From NCBI GenBank assembly GCA_008360955.1, contig LUCM01005926.1, forward strand, positions 25,605 to 89,604: DNA of 64,000 nucleotides, read 5' to 3'. The DNA comes from Fasciolopsis buskii. Lineage: Eukaryota; Platyhelminthes; Trematoda; Plagiorchiida; Fasciolidae. Below are positions 27,461 to 41,580 of this stretch, in pieces. The notes below the pieces were generated by a model. The model was not told where the DNA came from, did not search any database, and worked only from the letters and a program-made list of their open reading frames with translations. Made by a program: the position numbers and the translations under genes. Position 1 is the stretch's first letter. Each line of letters begins with the position of its first letter.

Positions 27461-30400
27461 CTGCACAATGAATCATCGTCTTGAATGGTCCAGACAAAAA
27501 GAACTCCTGATAATTGGTATGCTGATCAAAATTTGCTGGGACATCTGTACGTGATAATGCAAGGAAATCGGTTTCTAGACTGCTCCAAGATTTTTGCACC
27601 ACAGACTTAGACTTTGGGAACTTTGCCGTCGCAAATTTGTTGTGCATTGATGATGGCTGAATCCCTGTAAATCGTATTTGACTTACCCAACTATATCCTT
27701 GTTTGGCTAAACAGCAACGACAACAAGAACAGCAACAAAAGGGAACACAAAATTGAATCATTGCACCAAAGTCAAGTCTAGTAGAGCGTAAACGTTAGCT
27801 GTAAAGTTGATAGCACTCATACCAAAATGACAGGAAGCTCCAACTAATGAATTGCAACATTGTTTAAATAAATTTCCTAAGAATAGTCCACCAGTTTGTT
27901 GGCCAATAGGGAATTCGGGTGAACAGTTGATGTGAATAGGTACAGTCTAGAGGAAACCAACTATCGGGAAATCAGCTCATTTTGTTAAACAAGTGAGAGA
28001 CGGATAAGATGCATTTGTGTGTGGGGCTGTTGAGGCGTGCGATTGCCTTGCTTTCTCGGTTGCTGTGCGAACTAGGACATTCCGCGCGCTATCCACTCAG
28101 ATCATGAAGGTTGGCGATTCCAGCATTATTACCGCCGCGCTGCCACTCTTTGAGAAATAAAACTGCTGAGAAATGAAATTATTCAAGGGATGACAACCCC
28201 AAACGAAAGTGAATCGTGATGGTCGGCGATAGGTACACGGAATGGATGACTAGCTCGCGTGCCACAACTCCCCAGTCCTCTCGGTCTTTCTTCCCTTGGA
28301 TGAAATCTGCATTTTCTTCTACGACATGCTGTTACATTTGTTCTCTGGAGTATTGTCAGAAACACCAAGGCAAGATGGTGGAATCAAGATCCTGAACCAT
28401 TGGAGCTTTACAAAAGAAATTTTTTACTGAGTTTAGAATTAATTTTACGGCAAAATGGTCGTTATAGCGGCCAAAATAATGTGGTAGCAGTAAACTCAAA
28501 GTTGTTCCGTTTTTTACCAGCTTCTTGATTAATGATCCGATTGGTCAGTTTGCTATTTGTATAACTTAAATCACGCATCTGAGGACTTGCCACAAGTCCA
28601 TCATACTGGATTTGATTTTTAACTGATATTCTGAGAAAATACGGTGGTACGATTTCATCAGCAGCATGTCTACGGAGTTGCTGAACAAAATTTATCCGCA
28701 AGCAGATAATCAGTTTCCTGATTATTGTCGCGTGAGATAAGAGTACCCGATACTTTTTGTCTACTCACCCCCACACCTGAAAGGTCCTTATTTGGTTTCG
28801 CGCTAGAATCAACTCGTGCTTATCTAGATTCCGTATCCATGCCCACTTACCAAGATTAAATTAAGATTATGGTGCCAAGAACTCTTCTGATGACCTCGAA
28901 CAAATCACAAGAAACAGTTATTGTACGGTACATTAGACTCTTACTCCTCAATCTGACGATTGTGTTAACTGAACAGCCTTCACCAATGAATCACAAGTGA
29001 CATGATAGGGCCAATCTGATTTTCAATAGGAAATCCAGCAGGAAGTTAGTCAACAAATTTCTTTTTTTGCATTTCCGTGCTCTTGAGGCAGACTAATTCT
29101 AAATATCTTGTGTGAAGACGTAAGTTTCACGGAGTTGACTGCATGACAATCAAATAAAGTTATTAACTAACGGATTAAGTTAGTAATTAAGTGCAAAAGA
29201 GCAGCTGGCCTGTATTCAGTCACAAACTGTGATTCATAAAGCTATTTTGTGCCTACATTGAAATGGTCATTTTAATTCATACTGTTCCATGGCTTTGTCT
29301 GTCTTCCTCCACGTAACTTAGGTATCACGGATCTACAAAAATTCAACTACTTTGCGGATACAAATAGCCAGTTCTCCTCGTTCCTAATGAGACCTTCATG
29401 TGAAAAGAAAAAGTGAAGGAATAAGTAAATTCGTCCATGAGGAACTAGTTATTTTCTGTTTGTTCCAAATGCTATATAGATTTCCACATTTGTTCTTCTA
29501 GAGGGCAATAAATAAATTAAAATGACCGCGAAATTTCCAAAAAATAATGTTTAACCATAATAAAAATCATTAAAAATGCCACGTCCATTCAGTCTAAGAT
29601 TAGAAGAGCAGAGTGAGAATTGGACGGTAATTCGTTTCGCAAATATGTAAGCAGTATGAAGGAGCCAAAAAAATTGTCGGATTTTAGCTTGGGATACACG
29701 GGAAAAATAGGGGAGGAGGCGTGAATCGGCAGCCTGCCGCTCAAAGTCTATTTTGTCAGCCAAATTTATTTTGCCAATTAAAATAGAAAAGCGTGAGATT
29801 TCTTCTGAAGAGTTTTTGCGTAACTTTAGCCCGTGGATCTGGCCACTGATAAAAGTAGTACAAACCTCGAATCGATGGAATTCTGGAGTTTTACTGCTTC
29901 TAAGATCATTTTGTTCTTGGTGGCATTTCAATTTGAGTTGGCGAAGTCTCTGGTTTGGAGGATCACAGGTTACACATTTTTTATTCCTGGGAGAATTAAA
30001 CAATTTAAACGTGTGCATCAATAAGTCTAGTTGGGAACAATCTATTTTGTTCATGTGTGCAATGCGTATTGTTCATGGTTGGACACAAAATAGTTAGCTG
30101 TCTGACGTGTCGGATAGAAACGGACAAACATGAATCCAGGAGGTAACATTGTGACACTTCGGCACCTGTGTCATCAGATGTGGGCTGTTTCATGGTGTGC
30201 CTTGGGATACTAGGGTAAGACGAATTAACGCACATCCTTGGGTAGCTTTCAATTGGTTTGGTCACTAACCAAGCCTATCCGTAACTTTCACATATCCTTT
30301 GACTTTGTTCTGCTATTCGTGGCATAGCATGAAAAATTGAGTTGCAAAGCTTGCCAAACGTTGAGCCTTTCACTTTGTTTCGCCCAGTGATTTCATCACA

Positions 30401-33400
30401 TCTTGACGCCAAGTCTATCAGACAGCAATGAATTGATGGTGTCGTTACATACAGTCAGTACTGTGGTGGATAGCCCCAACCAACTGGACCTGATCATGCA
30501 AGAATTCAGGGATGTACTTTCCAGTTGGGCAGTCTGCTGAAAACGGACGTAGTTTAAGATTTGGCCAAAATGTTAGTAAATTGACTTATTTAAACAAAAT
30601 TTCCTAATTAGACGCGAATGCTGATTTTGTGGTTAAATTTAGGTCGTCTAAGTTGGCCCGACTGACAGATAATGAATCCACAGAACGAGTGACTGATTCG
30701 GAAAAACCATGCCTGTGAAGTACTCAAGTTACTAGTCCAGAAATGTGTAGCAACAGTTCACTGAAAGCTCAAGAGAAGGACCAGGACAAAAAAAGTATTT
30801 CCACAAGGTATTTTCTGACTATTCAGCGGCACCAACACCTTCCATTTAGAAAACACAATTTGGCGAACAATTTCGTTTTCAATGATTCGTACTCATGTCA
30901 TTACATCACTTTATATTTGGAAATGTCCACTTTAGGGAGGATTGGATTAGTCAGATAAAAATATGGGTGGGGAAGGGATTTGTGGTGTTACATGCATAAC
31001 CTGAATACACAAGAACGTGTTGTGTTAATTGTTTTGTTGTCTCTGGTTTGCATTGGGACGGAGGGTGGGCCAAGGGAGTTGAAGCGCAACCACAAATTGT
31101 TTTTGAGAGCATCTTTCATTTATTGTAACCGATGGAATCCAACTGATAAAATGAGGTACTTTCATGCTGGTTAGTAGTGCTAGCAATATAAAAAATGAAA
31201 GTAAATCAATTCGTCGTTGTATCCGTTTTAAAATGAGTACAATTTGACTCAAAACTGCTTTCCAACGGTCCGAAGGGAGCTTGTGCAGGCCAAGTTAGAA
31301 TGACGGCTTTTTTTCGTCTTATCCCGGCTCTGTTACGTGCTTACGGATGTGTGTGTGTGTATTTATGTATTCCTGTGCTCCTGTGGATGGATGACTTTTT
31401 GTTTCTCCTAGATCTGTGCTGTATTTCTTGACTTGCCCACTTTGCGGGACTGCGGCATCCAACACCTAGTTGTTACTCACTCACCACGACCCTACAAGGC
31501 GGCCAACACGCAAGCCGTTGCCTCGTTCGGACGGCGGAACATTTTAATTAGCCCCAGTTTTGTGCCATCCGGGAGGATAAATAGATGAGTCAGTCCACAA
31601 AATTGCTAAATTACTTACGTACACTGACGATAACGAAAAACCCAAAGGCACATATGTGTAGCTTAAGAAGCGGCTTATTCTATTCCGGAGTTAAGGTTAG
31701 AAAAAAACGTTTCCATCTACAGCCCGTACTCAGTCCAGGACCATCCCGGTCTGGATACCGGCCAAGGAACAATGCATGTACAATTTAGAGCTATCACTGA
31801 ACATGGATATGGATGCACATTTGCAAACTGTTTGTCCATAATCACGATAAAATGAATCCCTATTACCAAAAACACGTACGTGAAACTCGACAGACAAAGT
31901 AACATTACTGGAGTTAGCTTTTCTTGACTGATTTTATGGTATTGTTTTCTAACCTCGGGTGGGAATATGTAATTCTACATGATCTTGTTTCATCCACTGA
32001 TCATCGTATATTGGCCCCGGTTTGCGTTTAACAACCCTGGTTTGGGTTGAAAAAAGACACATTTATTCATTAAAATAACAGGTGTTAACGAAGTTCACGT
32101 GAAATTTCTAGATCACATGAGTGAACTAGGCAAGTCACACTTGATGTGGGGGCTATCGAAAAAAGAGTTAATCCTATCTTGACTGGGCTTGTTAAAAGTC
32201 CTTCAAGAATGCGAAGCTATAGTCGTTACTGAAAGAAGGAAAACCTAGAGGGCTTGAATGCATGCGAAATGGATTGTGAAAGTAAGGCAGCCCGAACAGA
32301 GAAAAAGACGATCTGCCGGGATGTGCAGATGACACATTCCTGGCAGACTTACCAAACAACATGTTCAGTATAAGTCATCCATTTTTAAAAACAAAGTCAT
32401 CGCTTAGGGAACAAATCAAAGATACTTTTAATAGTTGGCAAACTATACATTAACTAAATTCGATAAGAATTACTAATAGTGGATGGCAAACAATTCATTT
32501 AGAATTCCGATTCGTATCAGTTTGAACGTTTTTTTCAAAGCTATTTGGAGTACTGTTTGGCAAACTGTTATGTTGATTGCACATTACTGAAGCTAGAGAC
32601 CGACGAAATTAATTACACTGGATGATTTCGTGTAGCGGAAATCAGTCGGGTTTGGAAATATTTCCGAAATCCGATGTTTCGAACTAGATTTTGTCCAGTG
32701 AAGGAGATAAAGCACAAGGTCAAAACAGGACGAATAATACGCCTGCAGAAACTATAAGGACTCCGCAAAAATCTGTGCGATCATTTTGGCAGGAAAGACA
32801 TGTCAAGCCAACTTTAGTTTAATCTGCACAGAATGGCACACATTCGAAAGATTTCGAGCATCAGTTAATCTAATAGATGTACCGTACATGTAAACAAATA
32901 TGTGCATATTTGTCCTGGCCACGAATTGCGATTTTCAAGAATTTCCTTTTAGAAGTAGGTTTTTTTGTAAATGAGTGAATTGTGTCATACATTTCCAACG
33001 TAAAACGTTACCGTCATGCCTGTTCATGGGCAGCTCACGGGGCAAAGTTGACAACGATACCATGCATTTTCATATTTACATACGTTGCGCCTTGAAGTAT
33101 GAAATAATTTCTATTGTGTCCTGGTAGATTAAACAACATATTGAGCGAGTAACGATTCTCCGGAATTTGAAGATCGGTTTCTCATTCTTATTGCTCATGG
33201 TGCAGCTTCTCCCGTACCACCTTGATCAACAGTAACTTTGTTTTTACACCTCATAATTGTTTACTGCACTACCACGGCCTCCGGTGTATCTAGAGTATGG
33301 ACTAGCATTGTGCATCAGCAGCACTCATCAAGTCCTTCAATTAGAAGTCTCAGCTGTGACTCGCTGATAGCTGTTTCCACTAAGCGGAGTTTGCCTTAGT

Positions 33401-33478
33401 GAGGAGGACATTAGGAAGACTGTCTGATTTGGTTCCCGCGCTACAACCTTCAAAACACGCTTACTTTGTTGTTACGCT

Positions 33479-33506
33479 TATATATATATATATATATATA
33501 TATATA
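33479..33506. repeat. (TA)n microsatellite
   Basis: Fourteen uninterrupted TA units. Confidence 0.95.
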
Positions 33507-34306
33507 CTTATAGGTAAGGTGCGATGACTTCGGTTCTTGCTGTATCCCTAAATCATGACAGGATGCTGAGCGACCCCCCCTATCAGCACTAGTCGCCTGA
33601 TTATGTCTACTATTATTATTAGTATTTTTATCGTTCAAGATACAAGGTTTTGTTAATGCGCTACTGCGATAGTAGTTCAACTGTTGGGACAGGAACTGGA
33701 TTCTACCGGGGGCAACAGGAAGTGATTAATGGTCGCTAGACTCGATCTTAGAACCACAAAGAGTAAAGTTTGCATAACTGAACCTAACGTCATTAGCGTG
33801 CAGAAAAAGAGTAGACAGTCATTTATTGTAAAAATGGCATTGCCCCCATTGGAGAAGTCTGCTTTTGCCCCGACTTAAGAATCAGAGAAGACCCTAGGGG
33901 ACACCAATCAGTGAGTACACGTCAAGATATTGAAACACCACGACGATCAAAAGCAAAATTGCTATCCACTAAAGAAAAATTTCATAGGAGCAAATGACGC
34001 GCAGTTTTGACTGGACTTAAGTTGTACCTTTTCCCATTCTATACCGAGGAGGTGGGTAAATTTCGAAAGTAAATGGTCTGGCTTATCACACAAAAATGTT
34101 GGAAATTCTTGGCCAAAGTTGATTGCTTGAAGTGTTTCAGAAAACAACTAGGGAAATTTTGTAACTTTCGATTTTTCGCACAGAAGCGACACACTACTGC
34201 TGTCCCTCAGAGAACGTTCAGTGTATGCTCTGTTCATCTGTTTTCGTGGCTGCTCAGACTGGAGCCTCGAACGGGACCCATGTGGATGCTCAGTCACACG
34301 AACAAA

Positions 34307-34490
34307 AACCCCGGTGGTGGCCAAGCGGATAAGGTCGTGGCTTTTGGAAGTGAAGGTTGCAGGTTCGAATTCTCCTACCGCCGGTGAGCTACCCCACTTG
34401 GTAGCCCGCTGTTGGCAGCAGCTCTCTTCCTGAAAATGATGTGCATTGTTATTTCATTAGTAAAGGAAGTAAAAGTTAAAAGATAACAAA
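34307..34490 (+). mobile_element. tRNA-derived SINE (best-preserved copy)
   Basis: Internal RNA polymerase III promoter: A box TGGCCAAGCGG (34317-34327) and B box GGTTCGAATTC (34362-34373) at tRNA-like spacing. A shared body follows (GGTGAGCTACCCCACTTGG, CCGCTGTTGGCAGC) and then the tail CCTGAAAATGATGTGCATTG with an A-rich stretch carrying AGTAAAGGAAG. The other copies in this window are scored against it. Mobilisation would depend on a LINE partner. Confidence 0.8.
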
Positions 34491-37124
34491 ACCCCTTTAT
34501 GTTTACTTATACATACTGTAGAAAAAATAACATAATTAGCAAAACTGACCCCACCACCATCGATGTCGACCTAACTCAATTGTACTTGTAGTTCATCCGT
34601 GTAAGCCGAGAACACAAAATTCTCAGTTTATCACACTAATCGGTTTTGAGCGGGTACTCGTAAATGTCACGCACCTTAACTAATTGAAAAAATGGGTTCC
34701 TAAAACACTCACTACTAACACGTCGGTTGTTAAATAGTTAAACCATGAGAAAATGGAATTATTCTAAAATAGTTCACTGTCCATAGGCAGTTGGGAACCG
34801 TAAGATGCTTGCTGCTTCTATTTATTGACTGTCTCTCCCCCTCTCATCAAAAAAGAAACCACACTTTTGCTGTTGGTTTGGGAAAATTTATTCACTTATG
34901 CAGTATAATTAATTATATTTGTATTGATTTTACTTTACCGATTTTGATATCCCATGGGAGTTTAAGACACTTGCGGCTAAACGGAAATGTCCATTAGGTT
35001 GTGTTGTCATCTTCACATTCCATAGGGCGGCATTGATAAACAAACGTACTTGTCAGCAATCGAACGAGAAGCACGGATTTGGCCGGTAAGTGGACAGAAT
35101 TTTCTGCGTACTGAATTACGAACGAGATCTGTTTCCAGCGGGAAGTAATATGTCAGTTCTCGGTCCAAGATTTCTTGTCTGTTACTACTTACCTCTGAAT
35201 ACGTTTGGAAAAAATCCATGGGCCTATGCAAGCAAACAGAATACGATGTATCCTCAAGTAGCAAAATGTTGAAATAGGTCCCAGTGTTTGGGAAAATCAG
35301 AGTTAATTACAGCTCAAGTTGTTGGTTTTCTTGAGGTTCTCATTACCTAGGTTTAGGTCTAGATTGCATGCGTTCCATCAGCAGTGAAGGTGATATCTTC
35401 ATTCCACATGCACTAGGTTGATAGTGATCTTCTCTACCTATTGGTTGGTCATTACCTCTGACCTCTGATCTGTTCACTTATCCTGAAAAAAAAACAGTGT
35501 GTACTGGGACACTAATCTTCGAAGGGTTGCATGACTGGTGAAAAATGAATGAAAACAACAATGACCACCCGCCAAATTTCAGTAAGCTTACTAAGTAGCA
35601 TCGATACGTGGACGATCAATCGATTGTGACGGTCTACAGGCTACGCACTGATTAGCACCTAGTTTCGAGTTCAGGATCGTCGAAGACGTTCACCGTCATT
35701 GGTGACGAAGAAAAACCAGCAAACGTTGAAGAAAACCAGTCGTAAACACAATTTGACGAAATCAGTTAGACTGGTCAGGAAAGATTTGCGAGCCGGAAGC
35801 AAAACTCAGCTGTCAGAACATCCTAGAAATGAAGTTGACCGAAGTTAAGTATGTTATACAATTGTAAACATGAATTCCCGAAAAGAATGCAGTTGGGCAC
35901 CAATTTTTGATTGTTACACTAGAAATTAATAAATTCGTGCTTTCTCTATTCTATGGAAGTGCAGGAGAATTTACCATAGATCGCAGTTCACCTAATTAAT
36001 GCCCGGTTTTCCCAACACGCACAACCAAACACGGCAGCACTTGACGCGAAATGTCACGACAGATTTTCAATGTTCCCTAGGTAACTAATGCATTCATCTA
36101 TATTTGATACTTCTTTTTCCAAATAAGATGGATGATGAGATAGGCGTGAATCTTATGGATTTCTTCTAAATTTGAGGGAATTTCAAGCTTCATTGTGCAT
36201 TTTGTCCAGATTTAGGTTCACTCTCATTGCTTTTATACTTCAAAATTTCTCCCAATTATCTGATAAATTGATTTACCAAGTAAAGAAAATGTCCGATTAT
36301 TTTCTTCAAGGATTTCATATTATTAGGACTCACTCTCGTAGTGCAACCACCAGGTTGGAGACAAAGTGAAATGGTCACTATTCTATTAACTAGAATATCA
36401 CTTAATCAGAGCACGTGTTACGCAACGAATTTGATAACTTCCTACAAGCACGGGATAACATAAGGCGCAATTTGTTTTTGGGTAGTAGCAATTTTGTTTT
36501 GCAGAAAAATTTCATTGTCTCACACACTCTATGATCACGATAAGCCTGGCAAACTGACAATATCTTTTGTTTGTAAAGATTAGTACCGTAGATTCACATG
36601 CCCATCTCCACAGCTGGTCACGATATGCACATATACGACTTTAGTCAACGGCTGCAGTGTACTGAGTGCTTCGTGTTACCAAGGTGTTTCACGCAGGGGA
36701 AATTTCGTTCGTGCATTCTAATGATCCAGTCCCATCTTCTATGACTGATTCAACCAGCTACGTGCATACGGAATAAGTGCCCATGGAAATGGCTGAGTGA
36801 CAGTCATTCATTAAGGCTACTGTAATGAGAACTTCCTTGATTCTCATAGATTTTGCGAAGAAAATATATTGTGCCCAGAAGCTTCCTCTTTACTCTGTCC
36901 GGATGAAAAGCAGAAAACTTTGCAAAGTTACACCACGCCACTGTTGTTGGACACCAACATCCATAGTGACAAAAAAGTTGGTTCTGGTTAACTGGCATTT
37001 ATCAATCGGGCTACTTCTAAATTAGAGGCGTTCTGGTATGCGGATTTAACACCAATAGTCTAGTGTAGTGTTCTTGTATATCGCTAACCAAACTTCAAAT
37101 CTTTTTATCCCAAATTACAAAACC
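34491..37124. other. No recognised gene
   Basis: AT-rich, only short chance frames. I see nothing to annotate. Confidence 0.45.
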
Positions 37125-37275
37125 CTTGTGTTTGTCAGGCGACCGACATCGTGGCTTTTCAAACCGAAGATCACCGTTTCGAAACCCTGTACTGTCAGAC
37201 ATCCCCGATTGGCACCCCTCGGTCAGCCGCGAATTTCTTCCTAAAATGATGTATGCTGAAGTTAGTAGATCAATC
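37125..37275 (+). mobile_element. tRNA-derived SINE copy, diverged
   Basis: GTCAGGCGACCGACATCGTGGCTTTT, B box CGTTTCGAAACCC (about 37171-37183) and the diagnostic tail TTCCTAAAATGATGTATGC align with the 34.3 kb copy. Confidence 0.65.
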
Positions 37276-37764
37276 GGCATCATATTGTATACTGTCTTAA
37301 TGAATTCATCGATTGAATTAATACAAATGACGAAAAATAATCCATAATTCGTGATTTAAAAAATTACTGTCAGTAATTGCACATGTACGTACTTGAGTAT
37401 GAAGTTTCACCATGGGAACAGGATTCCAGTTCGTTTCTTGGTGTCCATGTTAATCGATTTGCAGTGAAGACACTTGCAACAGTGTTTGTCAATTCAGCGA
37501 ACAGCAGGTTCTGAAGTTAAAACATGACACTAACTGAGCTGAATTGTATTCCACGGGGACAGTACACCGAAGTTATGTTTGTCTTTTCTGAAGTTGTGCA
37601 ATTAATGCTTATTTATGGAACATAGTACAGCATAAAAACAACACGAGACGAATATGAGATTGAAAAATTGGTTCAATTAATGAGAACAAAATTCATGAAT
37701 CTATGAAAAAGATTTAGGAGACTAACTGCAGGCATTTGTGCAGTAGCAAAATATTCGGATGATC

Positions 37765-37845
37765 ACCACTGATCATTTCTGCGGGAATCGAACTTATTCA
37801 GATCAAAAAGTAAGGGAAAATCACTGATTTATGCACAAACTACAA
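37765..37845 (-). mobile_element. Possible tRNA-derived SINE fragment
   Basis: The reverse complement has AATAAGTTCGATTCCCGCAG (B box) preceded by GTGCATAAATCAGTGATTTTC, which could be a decayed head. Tail not recognised. Confidence 0.35.
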
Positions 37846-40800
37846 TGAAAATGAAATAACACAAAATAAGTTGATACAATCACAAAAGTTTTAAATTTAT
37901 TTTCACAAATTCATCTCACTGAAATTTTGTGCTTTGCACGTGGAACCTGTAACTGACGAAGCAATGCGTTCTGTAATGCCTTTACTGTTCTACACGCAAA
38001 ATGCGGCAGGAAATTAAGGAACCAATACAGTATATCATCGTTGTTATTTTACATTTCCTAATCCATGTTTCAATCTAATGGGAGGAACAAAACCATCCAA
38101 ACAGTAGAACTGAACAGAACATTTGTATCATTTCTTGTTCAACACTCCCAAAGTCAGCTAATCATCTCGGCCATCAATCTACCGCAGAAGCAATGGTTTT
38201 ACAACGCGTGCTACCATTTCCGTTCCTAGACAACCATGTTTCCACTAGTTTCGATAAAGTGTATTGCTCATCGCCTAATTGGCCTTGAAAAACTACTTCC
38301 TTTTTTCTACTCGACCCGAGGTTTTTCACGGTGAATTGTTTCAAGCGCTGCCCTACCTAGTAATAGTAACTGGGGCTTTTAGACAAGCAAACCGCGGTGT
38401 CGATTATTTCAAACTTAGAAATGGCAAAGCGACCATGTCTGTTCATCTATCCAGCTTGTGAGCTTTCCGCGTTCAACCATGGTCCAGCATTTTAGTTTAC
38501 TTAGTAAAATCGACGACTTCTGGGGCCATGAAAACCGTACACCAAATTTGGAACACAATATACCGATTTAACAGTCCGATGAGTCCAGCAAGTGTACCAG
38601 GGGCATAAGGCCATGGAATAATGTAGCGTCACAGGGATTTCTAGGTAAGTATTAATAATTTACTAATAATGTTGTTGATAATAATGTCATGAAAATACGT
38701 AAGCGAGCTTTGACGCACCACAGGTTGATTTGTTGACGATTGAATGACGGACGAAAGTAGTCGGCAAAATATAGTCACAGAGAAAACACGCTGAAATTAT
38801 CTATATTCTTCACTCACTCAAAGGGTGAGGTGATGGGAGTCACGTGGTTCTGCGTGTGAGGGTGGAAACTCATCAAGAGCTGATTATAGACTATGGAATG
38901 TCTCTTGTGTGAACCTATCATACGGATGCAAAGAAGTCGATGTTTCCGGTGTGTTAACTTCCCCTATGTGGTCAACTGGTTCTCAGAATTGACAAAAGAT
39001 TCGACACTATTAATTTGAAAACTGCCCGACTGAAAAGAAAAAAAACCAGCCAATAGTTGACAAATCGGATCGCAAAAGCTAAACATTACTTATACCGCTT
39101 GCACCAGAAATGAAATGATTATGATCGTGAGCTGACTGTTCTAAATCCGTTTCGGACGGGTCAGACAAATGACGTTATCTGTGATCCAGGCAACTAGCAC
39201 CTGGATACAAGTACCAATGTCCCGTCAGCTAATGCCACCTACAAAAATTTCAACGAAACTGGCGGCATACAAACAGACGAAATTAATGAAACTATTGTGG
39301 AATTCGACAGTATGGCTAAACTATTATACGAGGTTTGGCGATTCTGTGAATACCAAAGTTCACGATAAAATGATTTTGACCGATCCCTGGTCAGATGAGG
39401 TTCTACACTCATATCGGGTATGAAATAAAAAATCCCTTTCGGCCAAATAGTGACACTGAGAATACTTGACAACAAAAAATCTTTATTTGTCTGTTAGTTG
39501 ATAAAGGTGATGTGTTTGGTGGTCGGATGGAGAGAGAAGCCGATTCTATTCAGGCAATAAAAGCGTCTATGCAACGATAATGGACCGGACCAACTACTTT
39601 CCGATTGTCGGACAATTGCTTTGACTGAACAAAATCTCACTGTTCGAAATCTCGTTTGGTTGTTCACAGACATAAGATGAAATGGAAATCATTATTAGTG
39701 TGAATAAGACCAGAGAGTCCTTCTGATAGTAAGCCGTACGCTTCGGAGTTATATAGTGACCAAATAGGATAGGAAATTAATCGATATCCTATTTTGGCCA
39801 CCCTATGTGTATCTTAACCAAGACGTATCAAGAGCTTGTTTGAAAGAACAAAATGGGAGTTATTCACAACAATTTGGCATTTGTTTTGATGGGAATTGGG
39901 CATCAATAAATAGAGGTAATCAGTGGGCCCGCCACTATCCTTTAGTAATATTTCGGTCTTCTTGATGTGGCACCCAGTGTGTCCAACATGAAATTGCGTT
40001 CACTTCATACTTCAGGAAGCTTCGGAATTTGTAAGTCAATATCCGTTGGTTAGAAAACCTTCGATTATCACTCCAAGACGCGGAACGTATTTTGGAAAGA
40101 ATCAAGATCCCGGCAGGGCGGGATTTTATGTGAAGTGTACCCTCCACCCAAGTGTACTTCTATCTGAAAACCGTCGGACCGAAAGAAAACCACTCTACTC
40201 AGGATAACATTTCGAAGGCAGTTCCGTTTCTTCAAATCGGCTACTTTCTTAGAATAAGTGGGTTAACTTTATTACAACAATAACGAAATTCCCCCAATCC
40301 GAAATGCATTTCCTTTCGATCCGTTTGGTTACGATTTTCTAGTTTTATTTGTGTAATAGGGAACAAGAAAGCGGGACAAGTTGTCAGAAAAATCTCTATC
40401 ATCGCATGGTGTTTTATCGGCCTTACCAAAAATGCCAAAATTAATGAAGAAGAGTCTTTGGATTACGGGCGCTGAAGCACTATTCTGTCTCGTCGTACCA
40501 TGATAACCATAAAGTCCCACCGCTTTTATGCGCCACTAATTCAACAAATCCGGTGAAACTTAGGGTGTTTAATTACTATTCAAGTCTATCTGCCGTATGA
40601 AATCTCGGTAATGATCTGCGACAGGATTAGGGGAAGAAAGTGCTGTCGCGAATTTTTAACAAGAATACAAGTAACTTTGCAATCTCATTCGGGTGTGATT
40701 GGTTTTGTCCATGAAAATTGTGCTGTTGGCATAGTTTATTTGTCTACTCTGATACAAATAGTGATCTTATTTAGTTCAAAAGTTTAAATGGAAAATTTTA

Positions 40801-41146
40801 GATCGATCGATGCACTAAAATCCACTACATTGTGATGCCGAAAGATTTTGCTGTTTCTCGCTAAATGCTTCACTGTCAGGGCAACAATGCAGGCGATTTA
40901 CCCAACGCGCCCAAATGACCTCAAAACAAAGTCACTTTTGATGTGAATCGTGTTCCTCTCTAAACGAAAATTCTTCTGTTCATCATCAAACATGATTAGT
41001 AGACCCTAGTTAAAGCAAAATACCCCATTTAACAAATAATAGTCTTCAGTCTATCAATGCGCATAGTCGTGAATGGAATATTTGATAAGTGCGTTTGCTG
41101 GACCGGCGAGTTTGTGTCACCTATGGAGGCTTAATTGGATTAATCT

Positions 41147-41290
41147 TGAGACCCTTCCAAAAATGTTTGTGAAAATTTCATGCTCCAGAAGGATTTAGTT
41201 TTCATTTTCCGAGGCATTTACCTAGACAACCAAGGTCATACATGTTTAACTGGCCTAATTACAGTATTTGTTCAGACATAATAAAAGGGA
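41147..41290 (+). repeat. Dispersed repeat, copy 2 (unclassified)
   Basis: Same strand and order of blocks as 24228-24375: GACCCTTCCAAAAATG, CTCCAGAAGGATTT, a T-rich middle, AATTACAGTATTTGTTC. Roughly 140 bp, considerably diverged. Confidence 0.5.
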
Positions 41291-41548
41291 ACGTGTCATT
41301 CAATCATGGTATTTGCTGATACATTTTTACACGCAGCGAGTACTAAAGCCCTAAGAATATAAACATTGAAAATTTTTGAATGCATCACAACCGGCGGCTC
41401 CTGCGTTGCAAATTCTGCGCAAAATCAGGAAATCCCCTAAAACGCGGTATCTGGGCTGTTGGAACAAATAAAATAACGAAGCGACTGGTTCAGTGTCAGC
41501 GATTAGTCGTTTAATTGCGGTAGAATTCCGTCGATAACTTTGATGAAA

Positions 41549-41549
41549 C

Positions 41550-41580
<31 letters not shown>
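41549..41580. repeat. (ATT)n microsatellite
   Basis: About ten ATT units in an otherwise unremarkable AT-rich stretch. Confidence 0.95.

Larger units (their letters stand above)
26001..34306. other. Intergenic or intronic DNA
   Basis: 26,050-26,490 is open on both strands and more GC-rich, probably an unclassified interspersed repeat. 26,940-27,760 is open on both strands but overlaps a SINE-like B box. 29,550-30,100 is open on both strands. None gives a recognisable product. A (TA)n tract lies at 33.5 kb. Confidence 0.4.

Noticed and set aside
27075..27761. Two same-frame minus-strand ORFs (130 and 84 codons) separated by two stops
   Set aside because: The boundary overlaps a SINE-like B box, the + strand is also open here, and the tempting GTAAGT...TTTACAG pair is only 22 nt apart and its removal leads quickly to a stop.
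29551..30097. 167-codon minus-strand ORF with a 114-codon + ORF opposite
   Set aside because: Borderline by length alone, no family, no convincing splice signals and open on both strands.
30500..30540. Short peptide resembling the protease-RT linker of Gypsy elements (EFRDVLSS-like)
   Set aside because: Too short, and no protease, RT or LTR nearby.
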